Shown here in pieces: positions 7,544 to 13,780 of a DNA stretch of 13,780 nt. Both the position numbers and the translations under genes were made by a program. How positions within the stretch are numbered: position 1 is the first letter of the stretch; the number at the start of each line of letters is the position of its first letter. The DNA comes from JBFLVN01 sp040758475. Lineage in GTDB: Bacteria > JAGRBM01. The stretch covers positions 1 to 13,780 of the forward strand of contig JBFLVN010000081.1 of the NCBI GenBank assembly GCA_040758475.1, written 5' to 3'. The notes below the pieces were generated by a model. The model was not told where the DNA came from and made no database searches. It saw nothing but the letters and a program-made list of their open reading frames with translations.

Positions 7544-8617
7544 ATGCTCCCCACCGCCGGCCCATCCCCCCCCGACCGGCGCGCGGCCGCCCTTGTCGCG
7601 TTCCTTTGGCTGGTTCTCTTGGCAGGACCGGCGGGCCCCGCGCGCGCCCAGGAAGGCGTCCAGCCCGGTGCCGAGGGGGCTCGGGAACTCATCCGCCGGT
7701 GGGAAGTCGAAGCGGCCCACAAGCATTTGGTCGCCCACCTCCAGCAATACCCCCGGGACGCCGAGGCCCAGTTCGAACTGGGAAAAATCCTCCTTTCCTA
7801 CGAGCCGCCCCTCTACGAAAAGGCGATCGAGCACATCGAGTTCGCCGTGGAGAAATTCCCGGACCGGAGCGATTGCCGCCTCTGGCTCGCCCGGGCGTAC
7901 GGGATGAAGCTCGAACACTCGAACCTCGTCCAGGCCGCCTTCGGGCCCGTGTGGAAGGTGAAGAACAATTTCGAGAAAGCGGTGGAGTTGGACCCTGGGA
8001 GCGCTCCGGCCCGGGTGGACGTTTTCCAGTTCTATCTCTTCGCCCCCGGCCTCGTGGGCGGCGGGAAGGACAAGGCCTTGGAGCAAATTGAGGCTCTTAA
8101 AAAAACGGCACCCGATTCTTCTCTCCTGCACACGGCCCTCGCCATTCTCGCCCTCAAGGACAAGGACTATTCGAAGGCCCAGGCCGCCTTCGAGCGGATC
8201 GCCGAGCTCGAACCGCCCAAAGCGGGCCAGTCCTATTTCCAGATGGGAGTGATCTATCTTTCGGCGGGGCAATATGATCTGGCCAACAAGTATTTAAAGA
8301 AAGCCTGGGAGAGCGGAACACCCATCGAGCCGCCGTTCCAGGTCCTTCTTCCGGGTTACGTGCGAAACGCTTTCTACGAGAAGGCCAAGTACGAAATCGA
8401 GCACGGCGTAAAGGTGGCCGTGGATTCGGATAGCCTCTCCGTTTCGGACCGGATGAGCCGCCGGGAGGACGAGCGCGATCCCAAGTACGCCCGGCTCATC
8501 GCCGCCGTCGGAAAAATTTACGAGCGCAACAAGCGCCCGAAGCTTGCCAAGCTCTACCTGGACCGGGCACGGCAACTCGGGTTCTCGCCGCCCACGGCGA
8601 ACGCGGAAACCAAGTGA
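7544..8617 (+). CDS. Exported TPR protein
   Basis: The protein is 357 residues from ATG 7544. I chose this start because it places a signal peptide at the N-terminus (twin arginines at 12-13, hydrophobic core 14-29, cleavage about ARA|Q at 35/36) and has GAGGAA at 7527-7532 as ribosome site. An open frame continues upstream to TTG 7448 but gives no better N-terminus. TPR-like helical pairs fill about 42-260. A distinctive segment spans about 113-178: LWLARAYG, then AAFGPVWKVK, then FQFYLFAPGLVGGGKDKA. I recognise this FYL-x-APG-x-xGGG arrangement from uncharacterised exported TPR proteins. A charged C-terminal segment (about 300-345) may form a last helical pair. A role as a periplasmic protein-interaction scaffold is inferred. 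Its stop overlaps the methyltransferase start. Confidence 0.85.
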   Translation: MLPTAGPSPPDRRAAALVAFLWLVLLAGPAGPARAQEGVQPGAEGARELIRRWEVEAAHKHLVAHLQQYPRDAEAQFELGKILLSYEPPLYEKAIEHIEFAVEKFPDRSDCRLWLARAYGMKLEHSNLVQAAFGPVWKVKNNFEKAVELDPGSAPARVDVFQFYLFAPGLVGGGKDKALEQIEALKKTAPDSSLLHTALAILALKDKDYSKAQAAFERIAELEPPKAGQSYFQMGVIYLSAGQYDLANKYLKKAWESGTPIEPPFQVLLPGYVRNAFYEKAKYEIEHGVKVAVDSDSLSVSDRMSRREDERDPKYARLIAAVGKIYERNKRPKLAKLYLDRARQLGFSPPTANAETK

Positions 8618-9366
8618 CGGACCGGCCGGTTCCCGTTTCGACGCCCGAAGGATGGGATTCCTACTGGAAGGGAGTCCGGCTCCCCAAGCTCCCCGGCCGT
8701 TTCAATCCGGTCGTTCTTCATACGAAGCGGGCGTTGGCGAAGGCTTTCCCGCAAGGGGCGAAGAGTTTTTTCGAGTTGGGTTGCGCGCCGGGGGCCTGGA
8801 TGGCCCTTCTGGCCCGGGCGACGGGCCTTCGTCCGGCCGGGTGCGATACTTCGCCTCGCGGCGCCGGGCTCGCCCGGGAGAACCTGCGCCTCCTTGGCCT
8901 TTCGGGGGACGTCTACGAAACCGACGCGTTCATGCTCGCTCCTGAAAAAAACGGGGAGCACGACCTCGTCTATTCCCTGGGCTTCGTCGAACATTTTCCC
9001 GATACCAAGGCCATCCTCGAATGCCATGCCCGGGTTTGCCGCCCGGGGGGACGGGTTTTCGTGAACGCTCCGAATCTTTGGGGGCTTTCGGGGGTTCCCT
9101 ACCGGCGCGCGGACCCGGGGGTCGAGCGCTCCCATCTGGTCCTGGCGCCGGAGGCCCTGGAAGCCGCCGCCAAAGCCGTTGGCCTCAATCCGCTTTTTTG
9201 CGGATACCGGGGGCCCTTGAGCGCCCACGTCCTCCTGGACCGGCTTGCATCAAAACCTGCGTTTTACGCGGGTTACGCGGTCTGCACCTTGCTCGCCGCG
9301 CTGACCTATCCGGTTCGGGGGCGTTATGCGGCGGGAACGGTTTGCCTGTTGGCGGAAAAGCCGTGA
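8614..9366 (+). CDS. Class I SAM-dependent methyltransferase
   Basis: This 250-residue cytoplasmic protein has the Rossmann-type SAM fold: motif I FFELGCAPG (52-60), acidic motif II residue in GCDTS (Asp78), a motif IV-like DLVYSLGFVEHF (117-128) and the post-IV strand CRPGGRVFVNAPN (142-154). This is the general Methyltransf_11/23 pattern, which acts on small molecules, lipids or glycans. The substrate cannot be read from sequence. The GTG start at 8614 overlaps the TPR stop as GTGA; only a weak GGAA lies upstream, so expression probably depends on coupling. The C-terminus has a mildly hydrophobic stretch (FYAGYAVCTLLAALTYPV, 217-234) that could touch the membrane. Given nearby nucleotide-sugar genes, glycan or lipid methylation is possible but unproven. 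Confidence 0.85.
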   Translation: MTDRPVPVSTPEGWDSYWKGVRLPKLPGRFNPVVLHTKRALAKAFPQGAKSFFELGCAPGAWMALLARATGLRPAGCDTSPRGAGLARENLRLLGLSGDVYETDAFMLAPEKNGEHDLVYSLGFVEHFPDTKAILECHARVCRPGGRVFVNAPNLWGLSGVPYRRADPGVERSHLVLAPEALEAAAKAVGLNPLFCGYRGPLSAHVLLDRLASKPAFYAGYAVCTLLAALTYPVRGRYAAGTVCLLAEKP

Positions 9367-9405
9367 GGCAGGGGTTTCCTCTCTTTCACTTCCGGTTTGT
9401 GTAAG

Positions 9406-9428
9406 CTTCCTCCCACGTTGGGAGGAAG
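9406..9428 (+). promoter_or_regulatory. Hairpin masking the peroxidase ribosome binding site
   Basis: CTTCCTCCCA (9406-9415) pairs perfectly with TGGGAGGAAG (9419-9428) across a three-base CGT loop. The 3' arm contains the Shine-Dalgarno GGAGG (9421-9425), 9 nt before ATG 9435. No U-tract follows, so this is not an intrinsic terminator of the upstream gene. It looks like a translational switch, but regulation is inferred. Confidence 0.6.
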
Positions 9429-9434
9429 GAAGCC

Positions 9435-10541
9435 ATGATCCGGAAACCCCCGTATTGGATTGGATGTTTCGTTCTTGCCGTTTTTCTTGCCGCCACGGGC
9501 TGCCAGAAGGCGGAGGAAAAATCCGCCCCGCCCCCGGCCGAGCCCGCTCCGGCGGCAAGCGTATCGCCGCTGGATAATCTCCCCCTGGGGCTCGACAAGG
9601 ATTCGGCCCAGGTTCCACGGGACAATTCGATCACCGGAGAGAAAGTCGAACTCGGGCGCCTTCTCTATTTCGACGGCCGCCTCTCCCGGGATGGGACCAT
9701 CTCTTGCGCGAGTTGCCACAACCCCAAACACGGCTGGACCGACGAAGGGCCCACTTCGACGGGCATCCGGGGCCAGAAGGGCGGCCGCCGGGCGCCCACG
9801 GTCCTGAACCGGCTTTTCTCGACGGCCCAGTTCTGGGACGGCCGGGCGGCGAGCCTCGAAGAGCAGGCCAAGGGCCCCATCCAGAATCCCATCGAGATGG
9901 GCTTTACCCACGAGGAAGCCGTCGCCCGTTTCTCCAAGATCGCTGAATATAGCCCTTACTTTGAAAAGGCTTTTGGAACGCCCGAAGTCACCATCGACCG
10001 GATCGCCCAGGCCATCGCCACGTTCGAGCGCACGGTGGTGACGGGGGATTCCCCCGTGGACCGCTGGCAGCGCAAGGGCGAGGAAACCGCCGTTTCCGAA
10101 TCCGTGAAGCGCGGCCTCCAGGTTTTCAATGGAAAAGCCCGGTGCATCACCTGTCATGCGGGGTTCAACTTCACGGACGAGCGGTTCCACAACCTGGGCG
10201 TCGGCATGGACAAGGAAAAGCCCGACTTGGGGCGCTACGACGTTACGAAGCAGGACGCCGACAAGGGCGCCTTCAAGACGCCGGGCCTCCGGAATCTAAA
10301 GAGCCGCGCGCCCTACATGCACGATGGCTCGGAAAAGACGCTCGAAACGGTCGTCGATTTCTACGACAAGGGGGGCCTCAAGAACCCGCGACTCGACATC
10401 CAGATGAAGCCCTTGGGCCTGACGCCCGATGAGAAAAAAGACCTGATCGCGTTCCTCGACGCCTTGAACGGGAGCGAGCCGCAGGTCGTGATCCCGGAAG
10501 TATTCCCGGGCGGCTGGAAGCCCGGAATGCCGGTGGAATAG
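9435..10541 (+). CDS. Di-haem cytochrome c peroxidase / MauG family lipoprotein
   Basis: Bacterial di-haem peroxidases reduce hydrogen peroxide in the periplasm using electrons from a small cytochrome c or a quinol-linked donor. This 368-residue protein begins with a signal peptide ending LAATGC (Cys23), so it is probably membrane-anchored, followed by a Pro/Ala linker (31-45). Two c-type haem sites are present: CASCH (91-95) and CITCH (237-241). Family signatures are LGRLLYFDGRLSRDGTISC (73-91), RAPTVLN (119-125), FWDGRA (133-138), NPIEMG (151-156), GAFKTPGLRN (278-287) and PYMHDGS (293-299), whose Met295 is the expected distal haem ligand. The presence of Met there favours a true peroxidase over MauG, which has Tyr. 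ATG 9435 has GGAGGAAGGA as ribosome site, but within a hairpin. No haem maturation or donor cytochrome gene is in the window. Confidence 0.93.
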   Translation: MIRKPPYWIGCFVLAVFLAATGCQKAEEKSAPPPAEPAPAASVSPLDNLPLGLDKDSAQVPRDNSITGEKVELGRLLYFDGRLSRDGTISCASCHNPKHGWTDEGPTSTGIRGQKGGRRAPTVLNRLFSTAQFWDGRAASLEEQAKGPIQNPIEMGFTHEEAVARFSKIAEYSPYFEKAFGTPEVTIDRIAQAIATFERTVVTGDSPVDRWQRKGEETAVSESVKRGLQVFNGKARCITCHAGFNFTDERFHNLGVGMDKEKPDLGRYDVTKQDADKGAFKTPGLRNLKSRAPYMHDGSEKTLETVVDFYDKGGLKNPRLDIQMKPLGLTPDEKKDLIAFLDALNGSEPQVVIPEVFPGGWKPGMPVE

Positions 10542-10572
10542 TCGTGAGCCGATCGCGCGAGACGATTGGTCG

Positions 10573-10604
10573 CCGGGCGGGGAATTCCCCGCCCGGTTTG
10601 TTTT
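10573..10604 (+). terminator. Intrinsic terminator after the peroxidase gene
   Basis: Bases 10573-10596 form a perfect 24-bp palindrome (arm CCGGGCGGGG, loop AATT), followed by TTTGTTTT. It sits 31 bp after the peroxidase stop. The T-tract lies only on the plus-strand side, so it should stop plus-strand transcription. It overlaps the last two bases of the convergent TPR stop codon (10603-10605). Confidence 0.9.
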
Positions 10605-11580
10605 ATGGTTTTGCGGGCGCTCGCATCGCCGCTTCAATCTGGGCCATCCCCTCGCACCCGGCTTTGAGGCCCTGGCCGCAGGCTTTCGAGTACCACCGGA
10701 GGGCTTCTTCGGGATTCCCCTGCATCTCGTGGACGCGCCCTTTGCCCCAGAGGGCGGCGGCGAATTTGGAATCGATCGAGACGGCCCGGTCGAATTCCTG
10801 GAGGGCTTCGGGGAACAGAGATTGGGAGAGGAGGAACTGGCCGTAGTTGTAGCGGATGGCCGGGTCTTCGGGGGCGAGCCCCACGGCTTTTTCGTAGTGG
10901 GGCCGGGCTTCCTCCGGTTTTTTTAATTCCAGGAGGGCGTTCGCCAGGTTGTTGTGGGCGTCGGCGTTCTGGGGATCGAGCTTTACGGCTTTCTCAAAGT
11001 CTTCGGCCGCTTTTTCGATTTCCCCCCGGTCGGCGTGGACGTTCCCGAGCCCCAGCCGCGAAGGGGCGTAGTCCGAATCGGCGTCGAGGCTCTCTTTATA
11101 CACTTCCTCGGCCGCGTCCATTTGCCCCATCTCGTGCAGCGCCGCGGCCATCCGTTCGCGGGCGATGGCGGATTGGGGATCGAATTCGATAGCCAGCTTG
11201 TATTTCTCAATAGCCTCGTCCATCTGCCGTTTTTCGAGATAGATGTCCCCCAGGAGCCGGTGGGCCTCCGAGTCTTTGGGGTCGATCCGGATCGCTTCTT
11301 CGAGCTCTTTGACAGCTTCGCTCACGTATCCTTGCGACTGGAGAACCTGGGCGAGGCCGCGCCGGGCGGGGATGTACCGGGGATCGGCCCGGACGGCTTG
11401 CCGGTAGTATTCCTTGGCCTCTTCGGCTTTTCCCTCGGAGCGAAGGCCATCGCCCAGGCGCGTGTATCGCACGGCGGGGGGATCGCGAAAGCAGGAAGGG
11501 CCCGAAATGGCGAGAATCGCCAAGAGAAAAAGAGAAAGGATTTTCACCGGAGCGGACGGGGCGCGAGGGGAAAAATTCAC
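10603..11580 (-). CDS. Eight-repeat TPR protein, probable lipoprotein
   Basis: The protein is 325 residues from GTG 11580. A hydrophobic signal (13-28) ends GPSC (Cys30), an imperfect lipobox because Gly rather than Leu sits at -3; anchoring is therefore probable, not certain. Residues 36-307 form eight gapless 34-residue TPR units, starting at 36, 70, 104, 138, 172, 206, 240 and 274 (for example SEAHRLLGDIYLEKRQM). That is a continuous superhelix with no other domain. The last unit drifts toward a Sel1-like ending (YSKACGQGLKAGCEGMAQI). An internal GTG at 11547 would give the tidier MKILSLFLLAILAIS start, but neither start has a strong ribosome site. The gene lies 21 bp after the SDR stop on the same strand, so one operon is likely. 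The role is probably periplasmic protein assembly; the partner is unknown. Confidence 0.87.
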   Translation of the reverse strand: MNFSPRAPSAPVKILSLFLLAILAISGPSCFRDPPAVRYTRLGDGLRSEGKAEEAKEYYRQAVRADPRYIPARRGLAQVLQSQGYVSEAVKELEEAIRIDPKDSEAHRLLGDIYLEKRQMDEAIEKYKLAIEFDPQSAIARERMAAALHEMGQMDAAEEVYKESLDADSDYAPSRLGLGNVHADRGEIEKAAEDFEKAVKLDPQNADAHNNLANALLELKKPEEARPHYEKAVGLAPEDPAIRYNYGQFLLSQSLFPEALQEFDRAVSIDSKFAAALWGKGRVHEMQGNPEEALRWYSKACGQGLKAGCEGMAQIEAAMRAPAKP

Positions 11581-11601
11581 TTCGGTTCCCGTCCATCCGG
11601 C

Positions 11602-12549
11602 TCAGTAGTAGGCCTGCTGCCGCGTGACCATGCCCGCCTCGACCCACCATTCAACCGCCCGGGCCAGGGATTCTTCCAGGGGCCGGTACGGCGGGAGGCG
11701 AAGAACTTGCCGGTCGGAGAGCCCGTCGGGCAGCCGGCGGGAAGAAAACGTAAAAAGTTTCACGAGGTTTGAAGGAATGGGAGCCGCCCGCAAACAAGAA
11801 AGGGCTTTCACCACCGGCCCCGGGAGGAAGCGGGGGCCTTCCTTGCGGCCGGTGATTCCGTTCAAGACGGAAAACACCGAAGCGAGGGGGACGTATTCGT
11901 TGATGAGCATGTAGTCGGAACCGGGAATCCCCCGGTCCGCCGAAAGGACGACGGCTTGGGCCGCGTCTTCCACGTCGACGAGCGGAACGCCCCCGCAGGG
12001 AAGCCAGGAGAGTTTCCCCTGGAGGTAATCGAGCAGCACTTTCCCGAAGGGGCTGGGCCTGCGGTCCTGCGGGCCCACGAGAACGCCCGGATGGAGGGCG
12101 AGGACTTCCATCTTTTTCGTAAAGACTTCGAAATTGAGCTTGAAGGCGGCTTCGATCCCCTTGGCACGGGTCGTGGCGTAAGGGGTCTTGAGGCGGCCGG
12201 CGACTTCGACGCCGCCTCCCACGATCACGCGGTCCACCTTGTAGCGGCTCGCGAGCGAGAGGACGTTCTTCGTCCCGATCACGTTCGCCTTGTAGTAGGC
12301 GTCCTTGTCCTTGCGGCAGGGCTGGTCGGCCTGATCCAGGTGGAAGACCACGTGGGCGCCAGGCATCCCCTGGCGGATGGCCTCGATGGTGGAGAGGGTG
12401 CCGGGAATCCGCTCGAACTGGAGGGCGGAGAGGTGGGAGACGTCCTCGTCGGGCGGGAGGAGGGCCCGGACCTTGTGCCCTTCGGAGAGGAGCTTTCGAA
12501 GGACCGCTTCTCCCAGATAACTCGTTGTACCTGTCAAAAATACGATCAT
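11602..12549 (-). CDS. Extended-SDR (NAD-dependent epimerase-like) protein with eroded catalytic motifs
   Basis: The protein is 315 residues from ATG 12549, chosen because the Rossmann fold begins at residue 1 (MIVFLTGTTSYLG) and AAGGGGA lies about 9 nt upstream; the longer frame up to 12663 adds only Pro/Arg-rich non-homologous sequence. The fold is clearly SDR: a glycine motif at 7-13, KANVIGTKNVL (87-97) and HPGVLVGPQDRRPSPFG (153-169). Catalytic positions are degraded. The glycine motif is GTTSYLG, lacking the middle Gly. The Ser/Thr block seen as YTSTIATVGG in the relative at 13189 is VGGGVEVAG here. YxxxK has become Tyr124-Ala-Thr-Thr-Arg128. It may be a pseudoenzyme or NAD(P)-sensing protein, or have shifted chemistry. 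Upstream, 149 bp separate it from a divergent membrane protein and an intact SDR relative. Confidence 0.85.
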   Translation of the reverse strand: MIVFLTGTTSYLGEAVLRKLLSEGHKVRALLPPDEDVSHLSALQFERIPGTLSTIEAIRQGMPGAHVVFHLDQADQPCRKDKDAYYKANVIGTKNVLSLASRYKVDRVIVGGGVEVAGRLKTPYATTRAKGIEAAFKLNFEVFTKKMEVLALHPGVLVGPQDRRPSPFGKVLLDYLQGKLSWLPCGGVPLVDVEDAAQAVVLSADRGIPGSDYMLINEYVPLASVFSVLNGITGRKEGPRFLPGPVVKALSCLRAAPIPSNLVKLFTFSSRRLPDGLSDRQVLRLPPYRPLEESLARAVEWWVEAGMVTRQQAYY

Positions 12550-12698
12550 GGACGGTCCCCTTTTCCCCGCGGGGCCGGGCGGCCCCGGGGCGGGGCGGAT
12601 TTTGCAATCGGAAGGCCGGGGATGCAACCCGTCCGGCCTTGAATCGCCCCGGAGGGCGTGCAAAGCCTATCTCTCACACCTTCCAGGAGACTTTACCC
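12550..12698. promoter_or_regulatory. Palindrome-rich divergent intergenic region
   Basis: These 149 bp hold the control sequences of the two diverging units. They contain the perfect palindrome CCCCGCGGGG (12565-12574), a 7-bp stem CGGGGCC/GGCCCCG with a 4-nt loop (12570-12587), and an 8-bp inverted repeat AAGGCCGG/CCGGCCTT (12612-12619 and 12633-12640). TGCAA occurs at 12603, 12623 and 12659. No clean -35/-10 pair is visible. The inverted repeats may be operators or transcript hairpins. Confidence 0.4.
12685..12690 (+). promoter_or_regulatory. Ribosome binding site of the small membrane protein
   Basis: AGGAGA, 8 nt before ATG 12699. It supports this start rather than the longer open frame reaching back into the intergenic region and the diverging SDR gene. 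Confidence 0.8.
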
Positions 12699-13154
12699 AT
12701 GGGCGAACTAAACCCCCAGCAGTGGCGCATGAAGCACGCGGCGGCGTTCCTGGCCTATCTCCACCTGGGCGCGGGGACGAGCTACTTGATCCTCTGGAAG
12801 CCGCTCCTTCAGTTCTGCAACTTCTTCCAGGACAAGGTTCTGGGGGGCGCGCCGTTCTGGGAGCCCATCGGGCTGCCCACGGAGCGGTTCTGGTTCAGCC
12901 TCTCCATGTCCATGATGTACATGCTCGCGTTCCTGGCCTGGGAGTGCTCCAAAGACGTCGTGAACAACCTGGGCCAGATGCGGACCTTCATCCTCTCCAA
13001 GGCGACCTCGACTGTTTTCTTCGTCGCTTTCTTCTTCATCGAAGCCCGCTCGTTCGCCTACATCGTGGGGATCGGAGTGGATGGAACGCTTCTCGCCCTG
13101 GCCTATTGGCTCTACACCTCGACGAGAAAGAGCCTGGAACCCAAGACGGCTTAA
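12699..13154 (+). CDS. Uncharacterised membrane protein with about four TM helices
   Basis: I do not recognise this 151-residue protein. It starts MGELNPQQWRMKHAAAFLAY and has four likely membrane helices: about 13-33 (AAAFLAYLHLGAGTSYLILW), about 66-83 (FWFSLSMSMMYMLAFLAWE), about 99-117 (ATSTVFFVAFFFIEA) and about 118-140 (YIVGIGVDGTLLALAYWLY). The loop between helices one and two is aromatic and proline-rich (FWEPIGLPTERFW). The C-terminus is short and basic, ending STRKSLEPKTA, and probably cytoplasmic. Lys, Glu and Arg residues sit near helix ends, with a Glu-Cys pair (WECSKD) and FIEARS inside hydrophobic surroundings; these could be functional. The gene is followed after 34 bp by the HpnA-like gene, so cotranscription is likely. 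A role in lipid or envelope metabolism is only a guess from context. Confidence 0.85.
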   Translation: MGELNPQQWRMKHAAAFLAYLHLGAGTSYLILWKPLLQFCNFFQDKVLGGAPFWEPIGLPTERFWFSLSMSMMYMLAFLAWECSKDVVNNLGQMRTFILSKATSTVFFVAFFFIEARSFAYIVGIGVDGTLLALAYWLYTSTRKSLEPKTA

Positions 13155-13188
13155 CCCCGGAGAAGGGCCAGGGGAGGGGGGGATTGTC

Positions 13189-13780
13189 ATGAAGGCTCTC
13201 GTGACCGGCGCCACCGGGTTCGTGGGATCGCACCTCGTTCGGGACCTCCTTGCCCGGGGTGTGGAAGTGCGGGTGCTCGCCCGGAAAACCTCTCCCTGGA
13301 AAAATCTGGAAAATCTTTCCGTCGAACGGGCCGAGGGCGACGTCCGCGACGCGGATTCCCTGGCTCGCGCCATGCGGGGTTGCGAGGCCGTCTTCCACGC
13401 CGCCGCCCAGTACACCTTCTGGGAAGCCGATCCCCGGAGCTATTACGACATCAACCTGGAAGGAACGAAGAACGTCCTTCGGGCCTGTGAGAAATCCAAG
13501 GTAAAGCGCCTCGTCTATACCTCGACCATCGCCACCGTGGGCGGGGCTCGCTCGCCGGACGCACTTCTAAACGAATCAGCCACGTACAATCTCGATGAAA
13601 CGAAAGACCACTACATCCTCTCCAAGAAGCAGGCGGAGACGGAAGTCCTCAAGGCGACGCAGGAAGGGCGGCTCGACGCGGTGATCGTGAATCCCGGCGG
13701 CCCCATCGGCGCCAGGGATTTAAAGCCCACTCCCACGGGCTTTCTCCTCATGAAGTTCATCAACGGTGAAGTGCCGGTCT
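13189..13780 (+). CDS. HpnA-like NAD-dependent epimerase/reductase (3' partial)
   Basis: Only the first 197 residues are in the window; the frame stays open to the last base. This extended SDR has the intact NAD motif GATGFVG (7-13), the VFHAAAQYTFWEADP block (68-82), NLEGTKNVLRAC (89-100), the Ser/Thr block YTSTIATVGG (110-119), catalytic Tyr142 and Lys146 (HYILSKKQAE) and the diagnostic NPGGPIGARDLKPTPTG (168-184). The last motif and the overall pattern match the hopanoid-associated sugar epimerase family (HpnA, TIGR03466). That family is named from genome context; its reaction is not firmly known. Dihydroflavonol-4-reductase-like enzymes are the nearest alternative. ATG 13189 has GGAGG 11 nt upstream within a G-rich run. 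If hopanoid genes follow downstream, the HpnA name would be secure. Confidence 0.85.
   Translation, partial: MKALVTGATGFVGSHLVRDLLARGVEVRVLARKTSPWKNLENLSVERAEGDVRDADSLARAMRGCEAVFHAAAQYTFWEADPRSYYDINLEGTKNVLRACEKSKVKRLVYTSTIATVGGARSPDALLNESATYNLDETKDHYILSKKQAETEVLKATQEGRLDAVIVNPGGPIGARDLKPTPTGFLLMKFINGEVPV

Noticed and set aside
9406..9428. Hairpin before the peroxidase as an intrinsic terminator of the methyltransferase transcript
   Set aside because: No U-tract follows; the next bases are GAAGCC and the start codon. Its 3' arm is the ribosome binding site, so a translational role fits better.
9324..10190. 288-residue minus-strand open frame opposite the peroxidase
   Set aside because: It is the shadow of a gene with two haem motifs and family signatures in the plus frame. 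The antisense product has no recognisable domain and no ribosome site I trust.
10954..11772. 272-residue plus-strand open frame opposite the TPR and SDR genes
   Set aside because: Its periodic composition simply mirrors the TPR repeats on the other strand, a common effect in GC-rich DNA. It also crosses two real genes.
12550..12663. N-terminal extension of the minus-strand SDR gene
   Set aside because: The added residues are Pro/Arg-rich and unrelated to SDR proteins. The Rossmann strand begins at ATG 12549, which has its own ribosome site.

Overview
The window comes from a GC-rich, Gram-negative bacterium that I cannot place to phylum. It encodes several exported or lipobox proteins, a periplasmic-type di-haem cytochrome c peroxidase and dTDP-sugar enzymes. 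The first gene belongs to the TIGR02147/DUF4423 family, which I know mainly from Fibrobacter, Bdellovibrio and deltaproteobacteria-like lineages. There are no rRNA or tRNA genes, CRISPR arrays, insertion sequences or phage genes. Coding density is high.

Layout. (1) 1-5651, plus strand: a 5'-truncated TIGR02147-type putative regulator is translationally coupled (TGATG overlap) to a 1598-residue lipoprotein. That lipoprotein carries two PKD-like domains, three Ig-like repeats and a C-terminal seven-repeat TolB/PD40-type beta-propeller. (2) 5657-7414, minus strand: a compact rfbA-rfbB pair makes dTDP-4-keto-6-deoxyglucose; it converges on the lipoprotein gene with only 5 bp between stop codons. 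(3) 7544-10541, plus strand: an exported TPR protein, a class I SAM methyltransferase (GTGA overlap) and a di-haem cytochrome c peroxidase lipoprotein. The Shine-Dalgarno of the peroxidase gene lies in a perfect 10-bp hairpin, and the unit ends in a strong intrinsic terminator. (4) 10603-12549, minus strand: an extended-SDR protein with eroded catalytic motifs, followed by an eight-repeat TPR protein that is probably a lipoprotein. (5) 12699 to the window end, plus strand: an unrecognised small membrane protein with about four helices, then the start of an intact HpnA-like NAD-dependent epimerase/reductase that runs off the window.

Much of the content concerns the cell envelope: exported repeat proteins, a nucleotide-sugar cassette, two sugar-epimerase-type SDR proteins and a periplasmic peroxidase. 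I see no single named system here. The points most worth a second look are the regulator/giant-lipoprotein pair, the RBS-masking hairpin before the peroxidase, and the divergent locus in which an apparently dead SDR protein faces a new membrane protein and an intact SDR relative.
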